Below are positions 26,182 through 33,697 of a stretch of 42,349 bases of DNA, piece after piece. Under the pieces are notes generated by a model. The model made no database searches, was not told the origin of the DNA, and worked only from the letters and a program-made list of their open reading frames with translations. Made by a program: the position numbers and the translations under genes. The stretch comes from Chitinophagaceae bacterium. Lineage in GTDB: Bacteria > Bacteroidota > Bacteroidia > Chitinophagales > Chitinophagaceae. The stretch lies in assembly GCA_004173355.1 (NCBI GenBank), contig SEAD01000052.1:1-42349 (forward strand), given 5' to 3'. Position 1 is the stretch's first letter. Each line of letters begins with the position of its first letter.

Positions 26182-26955
26182 CTAGCCATTGCGGACCCCG
26201 GCTATGAATTTTTTAACAGTATGCGCCACATCCGCTGATCCCTCCAGCGCTTTTACAAATGCACTTCCGATGATTGCCCCGTTGGCGTGGAGGCAGGCAC
26301 TGTCGAATGTCTGTTTGTCGCGGATCCCGAAACCAGCCATTACCGGGTTGCGCAGGTTCATCGATTTCAACCGCTCCAGGTAGACCCCTACCTCTTCCAT
26401 GTTTTTATCGGTGCCCGTGGTAGACGAAGAGGACACCGCATAAATAAAACCATTGCTGAGTGCATCCAGCTTCCTTAGGCGCTCTTCGCTGGTCTCCGGG
26501 GTGACCAGGAAAATAAAGTCAAGCCCCTGCCGCGCGAGCACGGACCCGTAGATCGTTTCAAATTCAAATTCGGGAAGGTCGGGGATGATCAGTCCGTCCA
26601 CACCCGCTGCCGCGGCATCGGTGCAGAATTTTTCAAATCCGTACTGCAGCACCGGGTTGATATATCCCATGAGTACAACAGGCAGCGAAACCTCGCTCCG
26701 GAAGTCTTTCAGCTGCCCGAGCAAGGTGGCAATAGTCATCCCGTTGTCGAGTGCAACCATGCTGCTTTGCTGGATCACCGGGCCGTCGGCCAGCGGGTCG
26801 CTGTATGGCATACCCAGCTCGATGATATCGGCACCTGCTTCTTCCAGCGCCTTCATGATGGGAAGGGTATCATGCAGGGAAGGATAACCTGCGGTGAAAT
26901 ATACATTCAGGATCCCTGCGTCTTTCTGCAGGAACAGATGTCCTAATCGGGTCAT
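26182..26955 (-). CDS. trpA: Tryptophan synthase alpha subunit
   Basis: 257 residues, cytoplasmic TIM barrel. Cleaves indole-3-glycerol phosphate to indole and glyceraldehyde 3-phosphate; indole is channelled to TrpB. Catalytic residues are visible: Glu46 (DIIELGMPYSDP) and Asp57 (PLADGPVIQ), 11 apart as in E. coli. The phosphate loop region VMAGFGI is present near the C-terminus. It is last in the trp operon, 35 bases after a small lipoprotein gene that separates it from trpB. Confidence 0.96.
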   Translation of the reverse strand: MTRLGHLFLQKDAGILNVYFTAGYPSLHDTLPIMKALEEAGADIIELGMPYSDPLADGPVIQQSSMVALDNGMTIATLLGQLKDFRSEVSLPVVLMGYINPVLQYGFEKFCTDAAAAGVDGLIIPDLPEFEFETIYGSVLARQGLDFIFLVTPETSEERLRKLDALSNGFIYAVSSSSTTGTDKNMEEVGVYLERLKSMNLRNPVMAGFGIRDKQTFDSACLHANGAIIGSAFVKALEGSADVAHTVKKFIAGVRNG

Positions 26956-26990
26956 GTCGTGCGGTTATGGGGATAGCCCCTGTAAAAAAA

Positions 26991-27353
26991 TTAATCCCTG
27001 GTGGCGGTAACCATGTAGGTATCGTTATCCACCGTAATAAATGTATAGGACGGTGAACTATCAATATCGATTACCACCGTGTTTTTTGTGCCGGCATTTG
27101 TCCCGGCGTTGAACTTCACCACAACGGTATCACCCTGGCGTGCGGTGGTGATCTTGCTTGCATCAAAACCTTCCGGCAGGCATTTCTCAAACTCAAACCG
27201 CTCACCACCAAAGTTGGAAGTCATTTTGAAACGGCCGCTCACGGTTGAACAGTCTTCCTTTGTATCGGACAGGGAAGTTTTTATTTCGATATACTCCCCG
27301 CGGTTGCAGGCAGCAAACAGTACGATCACAATAATGGCAGGGACTATACGCAT
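26991..27353 (-). CDS. Small lipoprotein inside the trp operon
   Basis: 120 residues with a short lipoprotein signal and lipobox FAAC (Cys16). The mature part is beta-rich (EYIEIKTSLSD; DTVVVKFNAGTNAG; TVVIDIDSSPSYTFITVDND) with two further cysteines (EDCSTV, EKCLPE). I recognise no domain. The gene lies between trpB and trpA, only four bases after trpB and 35 before trpA, on the same strand, so it is almost certainly co-transcribed. Nothing in it suggests a role in tryptophan synthesis. Confidence 0.7.
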   Translation of the reverse strand: MRIVPAIIVIVLFAACNRGEYIEIKTSLSDTKEDCSTVSGRFKMTSNFGGERFEFEKCLPEGFDASKITTARQGDTVVVKFNAGTNAGTKNTVVIDIDSSPSYTFITVDNDTYMVTATRD

Positions 27354-27357
27354 AAGT

Positions 27358-28563
27358 TTATTTTATGTAGGTCATGTAGGTGGCCATATCCTTATCACCC
27401 CGGCCACTGAGACAAACCACCACCGTATCCGTGGGGGCAAACTCCAGTTGTTTCAACGCAGCCAGTGCATGCGCACTTTCCAGTGCGGGAATGATGCCCT
27501 CTGTTGCGGCGAGGTGGAATGCGGCGGCCACGGCTTCGTCATCTGTAGCGGCCAGGAATTTTGCGCGGCCGGTTTCGAAGAGACCTGCATGCATGGGACC
27601 GATACCCGGATAATCGAGTCCGGCAGAAATACTGTGTGGCTCGGTCACCTGGCCATCTGCGGTCTGCATCACGATACTTTTACTGCCATGCAGTACACCG
27701 GGCTTTCCAAGCTGGGTAGTTGCCGCCGAATAGCCGCTGCTGATGCCGAGACCCGCGGCTTCCACTGCCACCAGCTCCACACCAGGTTCTTCGATAAAAT
27801 GGTAAAATGCACCGGCTGCATTACTGCCACCACCTACACAGGCGATCACATGGGTGGGCAGCGGGTTGCCGGTTTTGACGAGCAACTGGTCTTTGATTTC
27901 CGCACTGATCACTGACTGGAAACGAGCCACCATATCCGGGTATGGATGCGGGCCGACAACGCTGCCGATGATGTAATGGGTATCTGAAGGATGGTTGATC
28001 CAGTCGCGGATCGCTTCATTGGTAGCGTCTTTCAGGGTCTTGCTGCCGCTGGTCGCGGGTATCACGGTAGCACCCAGCATTTTCATGCGTGCCACATTCG
28101 GGGCCTGGCGTTCCATATCCTTCGAGCCCATGTACACGATGCATTCAAGTCCCTTCAGTGCGCAGACCGTTGCGGTAGCCACCCCATGCTGGCCGGCACC
28201 GGTTTCGGCAATGATCCGTTTTTTTCCCAGTTTCTCCGCAACCAGGATCTGGCCGATCGTGTTGTTGATTTTGTGGGCACCGGTATGGCAGAGATCTTCG
28301 CGTTTCAGGTAGATGGTGGTGCCGAATGATTCACTCAGGCGTTTTGCATAATAGAGTGGTGTGGCGCGGCCGGCATAGTCGGAGAGCAATTGTGCGATCT
28401 CCTCGCGGAACGCCGGATCCTGCATGATCAGAAGGTAATTCTCCCGCAGTTCCAGCACATTCGGATGCAGCATTTCGGGAATGTATGCCCCACCGAAAGA
28501 ACCATAATAACCCTGCTGGTCGGGGTTCTTTTTCATCGCTGCCTTTATTGTATCCTGACTCAT
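27358..28563 (-). CDS. trpB: Tryptophan synthase beta subunit
   Basis: 401 residues, pyridoxal-phosphate enzyme that joins indole and serine to make tryptophan. The PLP lysine is Lys98 ([11 protein letters not shown]). The phosphate-binding loop is [12 protein letters not shown], and [10 protein letters not shown] near the N-terminus is the TrpB1-type opening, so this is the canonical beta subunit that pairs with TrpA. It starts 21 bases after the trpF stop. Confidence 0.97.
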   Translation of the reverse strand: MSQDTIKAAMKKNPDQQGYYGSFGGAYIPEMLHPNVLELRENYLLIMQDPAFREEIAQLLSDYAGRATPLYYAKRLSESFGTTIYLKREDLCHTGAHKINNTIGQILVAEKLGKKRIIAETGAGQHGVATATVCALKGLECIVYMGSKDMERQAPNVARMKMLGATVIPATSGSKTLKDATNEAIRDWINHPSDTHYIIGSVVGPHPYPDMVARFQSVISAEIKDQLLVKTGNPLPTHVIACVGGGSNAAGAFYHFIEEPGVELVAVEAAGLGISSGYSAATTQLGKPGVLHGSKSIVMQTADGQVTEPHSISAGLDYPGIGPMHAGLFETGRAKFLAATDDEAVAAAFHLAATEGIIPALESAHALAALKQLEFAPTDTVVVCLSGRGDKDMATYMTYIK

Positions 28564-28584
28564 GTATAATTTTTTTGTGGTCCG

Positions 28585-29271
28585 TCAGTCGCCTTTCACC
28601 TGTTGCACAAACTCGCGGACCTTTGTCATGTCTTTCACACCGGGACTCACTTCGAACCGGCTGTTTATATCAATTGCGAAGAGTTTTGTACCTGCTTCGC
28701 CCGTTTCAAATGTTTTCAGTTTTTCCCCATCACCCGGTTCGATACCTCCGCTGAGGAAAAACAACTTCTGCATGGTTGCCTGGTTAAGCACATCCCAGTC
28801 AAACTTTTTTCCCGTACCCCCGTAACCAGCACCCATGGTGTCAAACATATACATGTCGCAGGTATCGTGGAATGGCCGTGTGATCCAGTCGATCGGATCG
28901 TCATCGGTCAGCCGGAAGGCCTTGATCACCGACACATAGTTGGCTACCTTTTCACAGTAAAACGGCGTCTCGTCCCCGTGCAGCTGCACCATATCCAGCC
29001 GGTATTCTTCCACCGTGCGCATCATCTCGTCATACTGCGCATTCACAAACACCCCGACCTTTGCAATCCTGCCACCTATTTTTTTTATTTTATCGGGTGA
29101 GAGTTTGTCCGCCATATACCGCGGTGACCTGGGGTAAAAAATAAACCCTGCGAGATCCACCCCCATTTCATCCAATGCATTTACCTGTTCAGGCAGGGTC
29201 ATGCCGCAGACCTTGATCCTGGTTTTCCGCTTTGGTTCCGTGGCGTCCTGGTTTCCTGTTGTGTCGTTCAT
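28585..29271 (-). CDS. trpF: Phosphoribosylanthranilate isomerase
   Basis: 228 residues, with an N-terminal extension of about 17 (MNDTTGNQDATEPKRKT) before the conserved IKVCGMT. The extension is hydrophilic, so a later start cannot be excluded, although no in-frame ATG precedes the catalytic core. It performs the Amadori rearrangement of phosphoribosylanthranilate. Catalytic Cys22 (KVCGM) and Asp (FAIDINSRFE) are present, with LAGFIFYPRSPRYM and MVQLHGDE as further family blocks. It is separate from trpC rather than fused, with 218 bases between them that hold a tandem repeat. Confidence 0.95.
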   Translation of the reverse strand: MNDTTGNQDATEPKRKTRIKVCGMTLPEQVNALDEMGVDLAGFIFYPRSPRYMADKLSPDKIKKIGGRIAKVGVFVNAQYDEMMRTVEEYRLDMVQLHGDETPFYCEKVANYVSVIKAFRLTDDDPIDWITRPFHDTCDMYMFDTMGAGYGGTGKKFDWDVLNQATMQKLFFLSGGIEPGDGEKLKTFETGEAGTKLFAIDINSRFEVSPGVKDMTKVREFVQQVKGD

Positions 29272-29349
29272 AATCGGACCAGTTTTAAGTTAACTGGCAA
29301 AACAATCGTTACAGGCCAACCTGCAATCTGGTGATCCGCGTCCAACGGG

Positions 29350-29487
29350 CATTCCAGCCTATCACACAGTTGCATTTCAGCCTATTCAACAGCTGCATTC
29401 CAGCCTCTTCAACAGCTGCATGCCAGCCTGTTCCACAGCTCCTTTCCAACCTATCACACAGCAGCATTCCAGTCGATTCCACAGCTG
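29350..29487. repeat. Six 23-bp imperfect tandem repeats between trpC and trpF
   Basis: Units begin at 29350, 29373, 29396, 29419, 29442 and 29465, each 23 bases and contiguous. On the plus strand most read CATTCCAGCC, a variable ATC/TTC middle, then ACAGCTG. Three of the units end in CAACAGCTG or CCACAGCTG, and divergence is a few bases per unit. Because 23 is not a multiple of three, the reading frame shifts at each unit, so an open frame across it (29309-29512, minus) is not convincing as a gene. The array starts two bases before the trpC stop codon and fills most of the 218-base gap before trpF. Confidence 0.9.
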
Positions 29488-29489
29488 CA

Positions 29490-30233
29490 TCACAACTTAC
29501 CGACAAATTCAAAAAACGCCTTCCCGGGATTTTCTTCCTTCATGAATGTCTCCCCGATCAGGAAACCTTTGAAGCCTGCATCCCTTAAAGTTACGATCGT
29601 TTCCGGTTTGCTGATGCCACTTTCGGCAACGGCCACTTTATCCGCAGGAATCTGGCGGATGAGGTCAAGTGAAACCTGGATATCCACCTCGAAATTTTTG
29701 AGATTGCGGTTGTTCACCCCCACCATATTCACTTCATCACAGATATGTTCCAGTTCTTCCTCGTTATGGATCTCCAGCAGGACTTCCAGCCCGATGGTAC
29801 GGGTGAAAGTGGCCAGTTCGCGTACCTCCTGCGGGGTCAGGCAGGCGGCAATCAGCAGGATCACATCCGCGCCAAAAGCCTTGGCCTCGGCGATCTGCCA
29901 TTCATCGATGATAAAATCCTTGCGCAGCACGGGCACATCGGTGATAACCTTGGTCTGGATCAGGTCATCGAGATCGCCGCCAAAAAATTGTTTGTCGGTC
30001 AGCACCGAGATCCCCGCCGCACCCAGTTTATTGTAATGGCTCACTACGGGTTCCACTTCCAGCCCGGGCTCTTTGAACCATCCCTTGCTGGGACTTTTCC
30101 GTTTGAATTCCGCGATGATACCGGTGCTGCCTTCAGCTGTCAGGCTGCTGACCATGGAGCGGTTGGCGATTTCCCAGAAAAAGCCCTCCTTCCGGAACCG
30201 CTGCATACTGCTCAGCGGTTTGAGCTGTTCCAC
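29490..30233 (-). CDS. trpC: Indole-3-glycerol phosphate synthase, start codon region disrupted
   Basis: 247 residues if it starts at the GTG at 30233. Makes indole-3-glycerol phosphate from the TrpF product. Core motifs are intact: GIIAEFKRKSPSKGWF (catalytic Glu and Lys), VLRKDFIIDEWQ, VLLIAACL, LLEIHNEEEL, VGVNNRNLKNF and VAESGI. Odd feature: the family's N-terminal helix continues upstream of the GTG in the same frame as I-I-I-N-K-R-K-E, matching the ANKRxEV segment that normally follows a short MKDIL-like start. No ATG or GTG precedes that extension. The conserved N-terminus therefore runs into the trpD stop with no initiation codon, suggesting a deletion, a non-AUG start, or initiation at the internal GTG with loss of about 14 residues. 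Confidence 0.85.
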   Translation of the reverse strand: MEQLKPLSSMQRFRKEGFFWEIANRSMVSSLTAEGSTGIIAEFKRKSPSKGWFKEPGLEVEPVVSHYNKLGAAGISVLTDKQFFGGDLDDLIQTKVITDVPVLRKDFIIDEWQIAEAKAFGADVILLIAACLTPQEVRELATFTRTIGLEVLLEIHNEEELEHICDEVNMVGVNNRNLKNFEVDIQVSLDLIRQIPADKVAVAESGISKPETIVTLRDAGFKGFLIGETFMKEENPGKAFFEFVGKL

Positions 30234-30243
30234 TTCCTTCCGT

Positions 30244-31104
30244 TTATTTATGATGATCCTGCGACCAGGTACCCTCAGCGGAGATGATCCGCCTGAAAAT
30301 TGCGGCCGCTTCCTCTACTGTGCTGCCGCCTTCAATATCCGTGGCATTTACTGTCCGTTTGCCAAGCTGTTCGGCACTCATCACAGTTTCCCCGTCCTGC
30401 GTGATCACTTTGGTTTCCGTGGTGAGTGATATTTCATCATAACCATCAAGACTGTGGATGATCGTAAACGGCCTTCCTTCCTGCTGCAGCACATAATTGT
30501 AGATCCGCGCCATTTCAAGATTAGACACCCCCACCAGCTGGTAGGCCGGGCGGGCGGGATTGACCAGTGGACCCAGCATGTTGAAAAAAGTCCGGATCGC
30601 AAGGTTCTTCCGGATCGGACCCACCGTTTTCAGGGCCGGATGGAATACCGGCGCGTGCAGGAAACAGATCCCGGCATCAGCAAGCTCCCGTTGCAGCAGC
30701 CCACTGTCACTTTTGAATTTGTAACCGAGCTGTTCCATTACATTGGACGCACCGCTGACAGATGAGGCACCATAATTACCATGTTTGGTGACCTGCTGCC
30801 CCGCACCCGCCACGATAAAACAGGCAAGCGTGGAAATATTGAATGTGTTTTTCCCATCGCCCCCTGTACCTACAATGTCAATGCTGTCTGCCTGTCCGGT
30901 ATCCACCGGATGGCAGAGTTCCAGCAACGCATCGCGGAATCCAAGTAATTCATCGATGGTGATGCTGCGCATCAGGTACACCGTCATGAATGCGGTGACC
31001 GAATGTTCATTCTGGTTGCCCCTGCCAATATCCAGCAGTACTTCCCGGGCCTTTTCGCGGGTCAGGGTTTTATGTTCAAAGAGTGACTGTAAAATCGCTT
31101 TCAT
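30244..31104 (-). CDS. trpD: Anthranilate phosphoribosyltransferase, apparently C-terminally truncated
   Basis: 286 residues against the usual 330-340. It transfers phosphoribose from PRPP to anthranilate. Motifs present: DIVGTGGDGKNTFNIST (PRPP loop), KHGNYGASSVSGASNVMEQLG, and RTFFNMLGPLVNPA. The protein ends IISAEGTWSQDHHK. In homologues this position (GxGxxAQN) is followed by about 45 more residues (VVLANAA..., then a helix with LESGKA), none of which appears here. The missing end and the missing trpC start meet at the same place, 30231-30260, so one deletion would explain both. The active-site core is retained; activity without the terminal helices is uncertain. Confidence 0.88.
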   Translation of the reverse strand: MKAILQSLFEHKTLTREKAREVLLDIGRGNQNEHSVTAFMTVYLMRSITIDELLGFRDALLELCHPVDTGQADSIDIVGTGGDGKNTFNISTLACFIVAGAGQQVTKHGNYGASSVSGASNVMEQLGYKFKSDSGLLQRELADAGICFLHAPVFHPALKTVGPIRKNLAIRTFFNMLGPLVNPARPAYQLVGVSNLEMARIYNYVLQQEGRPFTIIHSLDGYDEISLTTETKVITQDGETVMSAEQLGKRTVNATDIEGGSTVEEAAAIFRRIISAEGTWSQDHHK

Positions 31105-31138
31105 ACTTTTTGTTTGTGGAGGTGACAGTTAACCGGAT

Positions 31139-31717
31139 CTATTGGGAAAGCCAGTTCCGGAGGATAGTTTCACCCAGCGGAGTGAGTACACTTTCGGGGT
31201 GGAACTGTACCCCCTGCACATCGTACTTCCGGTGTTGCAGCGCCATGATATAGTCACCGTCATCCGTGGCGGTAATTTCCAGGTCATCCGGGAAACCTTC
31301 GCGGTTGATGACCCAGCTATGGTAACGGCCCACTACAGGACGGTCACCCATCCCTTCAAACAGCCGGCTGGCGCGGCCCGCATCATTCAGCGTCACAGGC
31401 GTGGCAATGCCGTGGTACACCGTGGAAAGGTTATGGAGCGTGCCACCGAATGCCTCACCGATTGCCTGGTGACCGAGACATACACCCAGGATCGATTTGC
31501 TGGATGCGTACTCCCGGATCAGCTCGGGGAGCAGTCCTGCCTCAGAGGGGATCCCCGGACCAGGCGAGAGGATTATTTTATCATAACCCTTTACATCTTC
31601 CAGCGGGATCTCATCATTCCGGAATACCTCCACCTTGCTGTGCAGGATCTTTTCCACCAGGTGTACAAGGTTGTAGGTAAACGAATCGTAATTATCAAAA
31701 ACAAGTATACGTGTCAC
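31139..31717 (-). CDS. trpG: Anthranilate synthase glutaminase subunit
   Basis: 192 residues, class I glutamine amidotransferase that supplies ammonia to TrpE. Oxyanion and nucleophile elements: ILSPGPGIPSEAG, Cys80 in GVCLGHQ, and His173/Glu175 in VQFHPES. It is not fused to trpD, unlike in some enterobacteria. It starts 17 bases after trpE and ends 34 before trpD. Confidence 0.96.
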   Translation of the reverse strand: MTRILVFDNYDSFTYNLVHLVEKILHSKVEVFRNDEIPLEDVKGYDKIILSPGPGIPSEAGLLPELIREYASSKSILGVCLGHQAIGEAFGGTLHNLSTVYHGIATPVTLNDAGRASRLFEGMGDRPVVGRYHSWVINREGFPDDLEITATDDGDYIMALQHRKYDVQGVQFHPESVLTPLGETILRNWLSQ

Positions 31718-31734
31718 GTCAGTAGATTTATGGC

Positions 31735-33153
31735 TTACTGCCCGATGGCTTCCGCCATCAGGATCGCTTTTTTCAGCGCGCCGAGTTTGTTGTTTACTTC
31801 CTGTAATTCATTTTCGGGAACACTTGCCGCCACTACTCCCGCGCCGGCCTGGTAGGTGAGTGTATTCCGGCGGCTCATGAATGTGCGGATCATGATCGCA
31901 TGGTTGCAGGTGCCATCAAAACCCATAAAACCGATTGCCCCGCCATAATAAGACCGGGCAGTGGGTTCGTACCCGTCGATCAGTTCCATTGCCCTGAACT
32001 TTGGCGCACCGCTCAATGTACCGGCCGGGAATGTTTTTGCCATCAGTTCAAACGGGTTTGCATTTTCCCTGACCTTGCCTGTCACTTCACTTACCAGGTG
32101 GATCACATGGGAGAAATACTGCACCTGGCGGAATTTATCCACCGTGACATCATCGGTCACGCGGCTGAGATCATTCCGCGCAAGGTCAACCAGCATCACA
32201 TGTTCGGCATTCTCTTTCACATCGAGCAACAGTCGTTCGGTTTCGCGTTTGTCCGTTTCCGCATCACCGGTGCGTTTGAATGTGCCAGCAATGGGATGTA
32301 CCACGGCGCGGCCACCACGCACCACCAGCTGTGCTTCCGGTGAAGAGCCCATCAGTTTGTAGTCACCATAATCAAAAAAGAACAGGTAGGGAGAAGGATT
32401 GATACTGCGCAGTGCGCGGTATACATTGAACTCATCACCATGGAACGACTGCTCAAACCGGCGGCTGAGCACGATCTGGAAAACATCCCCCCGTTTGCAG
32501 CTGGCTATGCCCCTGGTCACCATCTGGCGGTATTCCTCATTGGTCATGTTGGACCGCTCTTCACCCCGGATACTGAACGGATACACCGGTACGTCCTTGC
32601 TGCGGATAAGTGCTTCCACTTTTTCCAGTTCCCCTGGTATGCCGTCGATCCGGTTTTCGCAGATAAACAGTTCATCATTGAAATGGTTAAAGGCAATCAC
32701 ATACTGGTATAGGCGGTAACGCATCAGCGGCACCACGGGTGTACCCGGATGTTTGTCGAGACTGATCGTATCAAAAAAACGCACCGCATCATACGTGGTA
32801 TACCCAAACAGCCCTTGGGCAAAACGCCCCTCTTTCAGGTTGCTGTCAGTCATGCTGAAGCGCTGCATAAAATCCCAGACCATACCAGGTACTGCCTGTG
32901 TGCTGGCGAGACTGGTCCGCTTTGGCGGCTGGCCGGGCAGCTTTGTTTCCAGGCTGCCCGTATCGCTGATTTCTATGCCACTGATGGCGTTGATGCAGAT
33001 AAAGGAATAACTGTTTTCCGCCGCATGTGAATCCGTGCTTTCCAGCAGGATGGTATCCCGGAAGCGGTCACGCAGGCGGAGGTAGATACCCACCGGCGTA
33101 TAAATATCGGCCAGCAGTCGGCGGCATTCGGTCCTGACTTCGATTGTTCTCAT
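31735..33153 (-). CDS. trpE: Anthranilate synthase component I
   Basis: 472 residues. Converts chorismate to anthranilate with ammonia from TrpG, the committed step of tryptophan synthesis. The N-terminal segment DTILLESTDSHAAENSYSF contains the LLES element that binds feedback tryptophan, so allosteric inhibition is expected. Chorismate-binding motifs: MGSSPEAQLVV, HPIAGTFKRTG, VDLARNDLSRV, TFPAGTLSGAPK and QAGAGVVAASVPENE. It is the first structural gene of the operon, preceded by a leader peptide with three Trp codons and a terminator ending 21 bases before the ATG. Confidence 0.97.
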   Translation of the reverse strand: MRTIEVRTECRRLLADIYTPVGIYLRLRDRFRDTILLESTDSHAAENSYSFICINAISGIEISDTGSLETKLPGQPPKRTSLASTQAVPGMVWDFMQRFSMTDSNLKEGRFAQGLFGYTTYDAVRFFDTISLDKHPGTPVVPLMRYRLYQYVIAFNHFNDELFICENRIDGIPGELEKVEALIRSKDVPVYPFSIRGEERSNMTNEEYRQMVTRGIASCKRGDVFQIVLSRRFEQSFHGDEFNVYRALRSINPSPYLFFFDYGDYKLMGSSPEAQLVVRGGRAVVHPIAGTFKRTGDAETDKRETERLLLDVKENAEHVMLVDLARNDLSRVTDDVTVDKFRQVQYFSHVIHLVSEVTGKVRENANPFELMAKTFPAGTLSGAPKFRAMELIDGYEPTARSYYGGAIGFMGFDGTCNHAIMIRTFMSRRNTLTYQAGAGVVAASVPENELQEVNNKLGALKKAILMAEAIGQ

Positions 33154-33173
33154 TTTTCCATTCCTTGTGATTC

Positions 33174-33202
33174 AAAAAAAAACCCCGGATAAATCCGGGG
33201 TT
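33174..33202 (-). terminator. trp attenuator terminator (hairpin 3:4)
   Basis: On the minus strand AACCCCGGA (33202-33194) pairs with TCCGGGGTT (33189-33181), a 9-bp perfect stem with a four-base loop, followed by a run of nine T beginning in the stem (33182-33174). It lies between the leader peptide and trpE. The left arm can instead pair with CGGGGTT (33242-33236) inside the leader frame, forming an antiterminator. Confidence 0.92.
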
Positions 33203-33230
33203 ATGATACCTTATAAATAAAGTAGTGACA

Positions 33231-33293
33231 TTACAAACCCCGTTGGACGTTTGACAGCCACCACCACTGCATATTTTGTACTGATTGTTTCAT
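33231..33293 (-). CDS. trpL: trp leader peptide with three consecutive Trp codons
   Basis: A 20-codon frame from ATG at 33293 to TAA at 33231. It encodes a peptide with MQWWWLS at residues 8-14: three TGG codons in a row at 33266-33258. Three adjacent Trp codons in a frame this short are very unlikely by chance. The distal third of the frame is also half of the 1:2 hairpin. By the classical attenuation model, ribosomes pausing at the Trp codons cover segment 1 (the CAAACGTC part). Segment 2 (CGGGGTT) is then free to capture segment 3, preventing the terminator. With ample tRNA-Trp the ribosome reaches the stop, covers segment 2, and the terminator forms. The peptide itself needs no function. 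Confidence 0.88.
   Translation of the reverse strand: MKQSVQNMQWWWLSNVQRGL
33234..33253 (-). promoter_or_regulatory. trp leader 1:2 protector hairpin and antiterminator arm
   Basis: On the minus strand CAAAC (33253-33249) pairs with GTTTG (33238-33234), with a further pair and a wobble inside (UC with GG), one G-G mismatch, and a CAAC loop. Its right arm contains CGGGGTT (33242-33236), exactly complementary over seven bases to AACCCCG (33202-33196) of the terminator's left arm. Segment 1 starts four bases after the last Trp codon, so a ribosome stalled there would cover it. Confidence 0.8.
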
Positions 33294-33299
33294 CTCTGG

Positions 33300-33331
33300 C
33301 AAATATGGTTTAGAAAATCGATTTCAGCAAA
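33300..33331 (-). promoter_or_regulatory. Candidate trp operon promoter
   Basis: On the minus strand TTTG (33331-33328) and CATATTTG (33307-33300, one mismatch to TAnnTTTG) are separated by 20 bases. The leader-peptide ATG begins six bases after the -7 element, so transcription would start at or next to the ATG, giving a very short or absent 5' leader. An alternative -7 (AATATTTG, overlapping the TTTG above) would start further upstream. Confidence 0.45.
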
Positions 33332-33389
33332 TATTTAAATTTTACCTTTAAAACCGCCTGCCATGCTTCATCAATAAACCTGTAATTGT

Positions 33390-33671
33390 ATGCTTATCCA
33401 GCACAAAGCCATCGGATCAAAGGAAATGTTTTATGTGGAAGAGGACGGGAAGATCGTTGCGGAGATGGTCTTTAACAAACCGTCGCCCGACAGGATGGTG
33501 ATCGAACACACGGAGGTAAACGAAAGCCTGCAGGGTAAAAAAGTAGGCTTCCAGCTGGTGCACCGCGGCGTTGAATATGCCCGCGAACACAACCTTAAAA
33601 TCATTCCTCTCTGCAGTTTCGCAGGATCGGTGTTCAAAAAAACGTCTGAATTCGGGGACGTGCTTGCCTGA
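33390..33671 (+). CDS. Small GNAT-fold N-acetyltransferase (YjdJ-like)
   Basis: 93 residues, the size of the short GCN5-related family (PF14542). The pattern MVIEHTEVNESLQGKKVGFQLVHRGVEYAREHNLKIIPLCSFAGSVFKK fits: a strand carrying His, the acetyl-CoA pyrophosphate-loop region (QGKKVGFQL), and the conserved PLC with Cys75 near the active site. Likely a cytoplasmic acetyltransferase of unknown substrate. It diverges from the trp leader; TACCTTTA at 33343-33350 (one mismatch) is a possible -7 element. The S9 peptidase gene follows 26 bases downstream and may be co-transcribed. Confidence 0.88.
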   Translation: MLIQHKAIGSKEMFYVEEDGKIVAEMVFNKPSPDRMVIEHTEVNESLQGKKVGFQLVHRGVEYAREHNLKIIPLCSFAGSVFKKTSEFGDVLA

Positions 33672-33697
33672 ACTACTTAAACCAAAAAAAACACAAC

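Noticed and set aside
29350-29487. CRISPR array
   Set aside because: The 23-bp units are directly contiguous with no spacers, imperfect, and no cas genes are present.
29309-29512. A 67-codon minus-strand frame across the 23-bp repeats
   Set aside because: The period shifts the frame at every unit, and the frame overlaps the trpC end; coding is not convincing.
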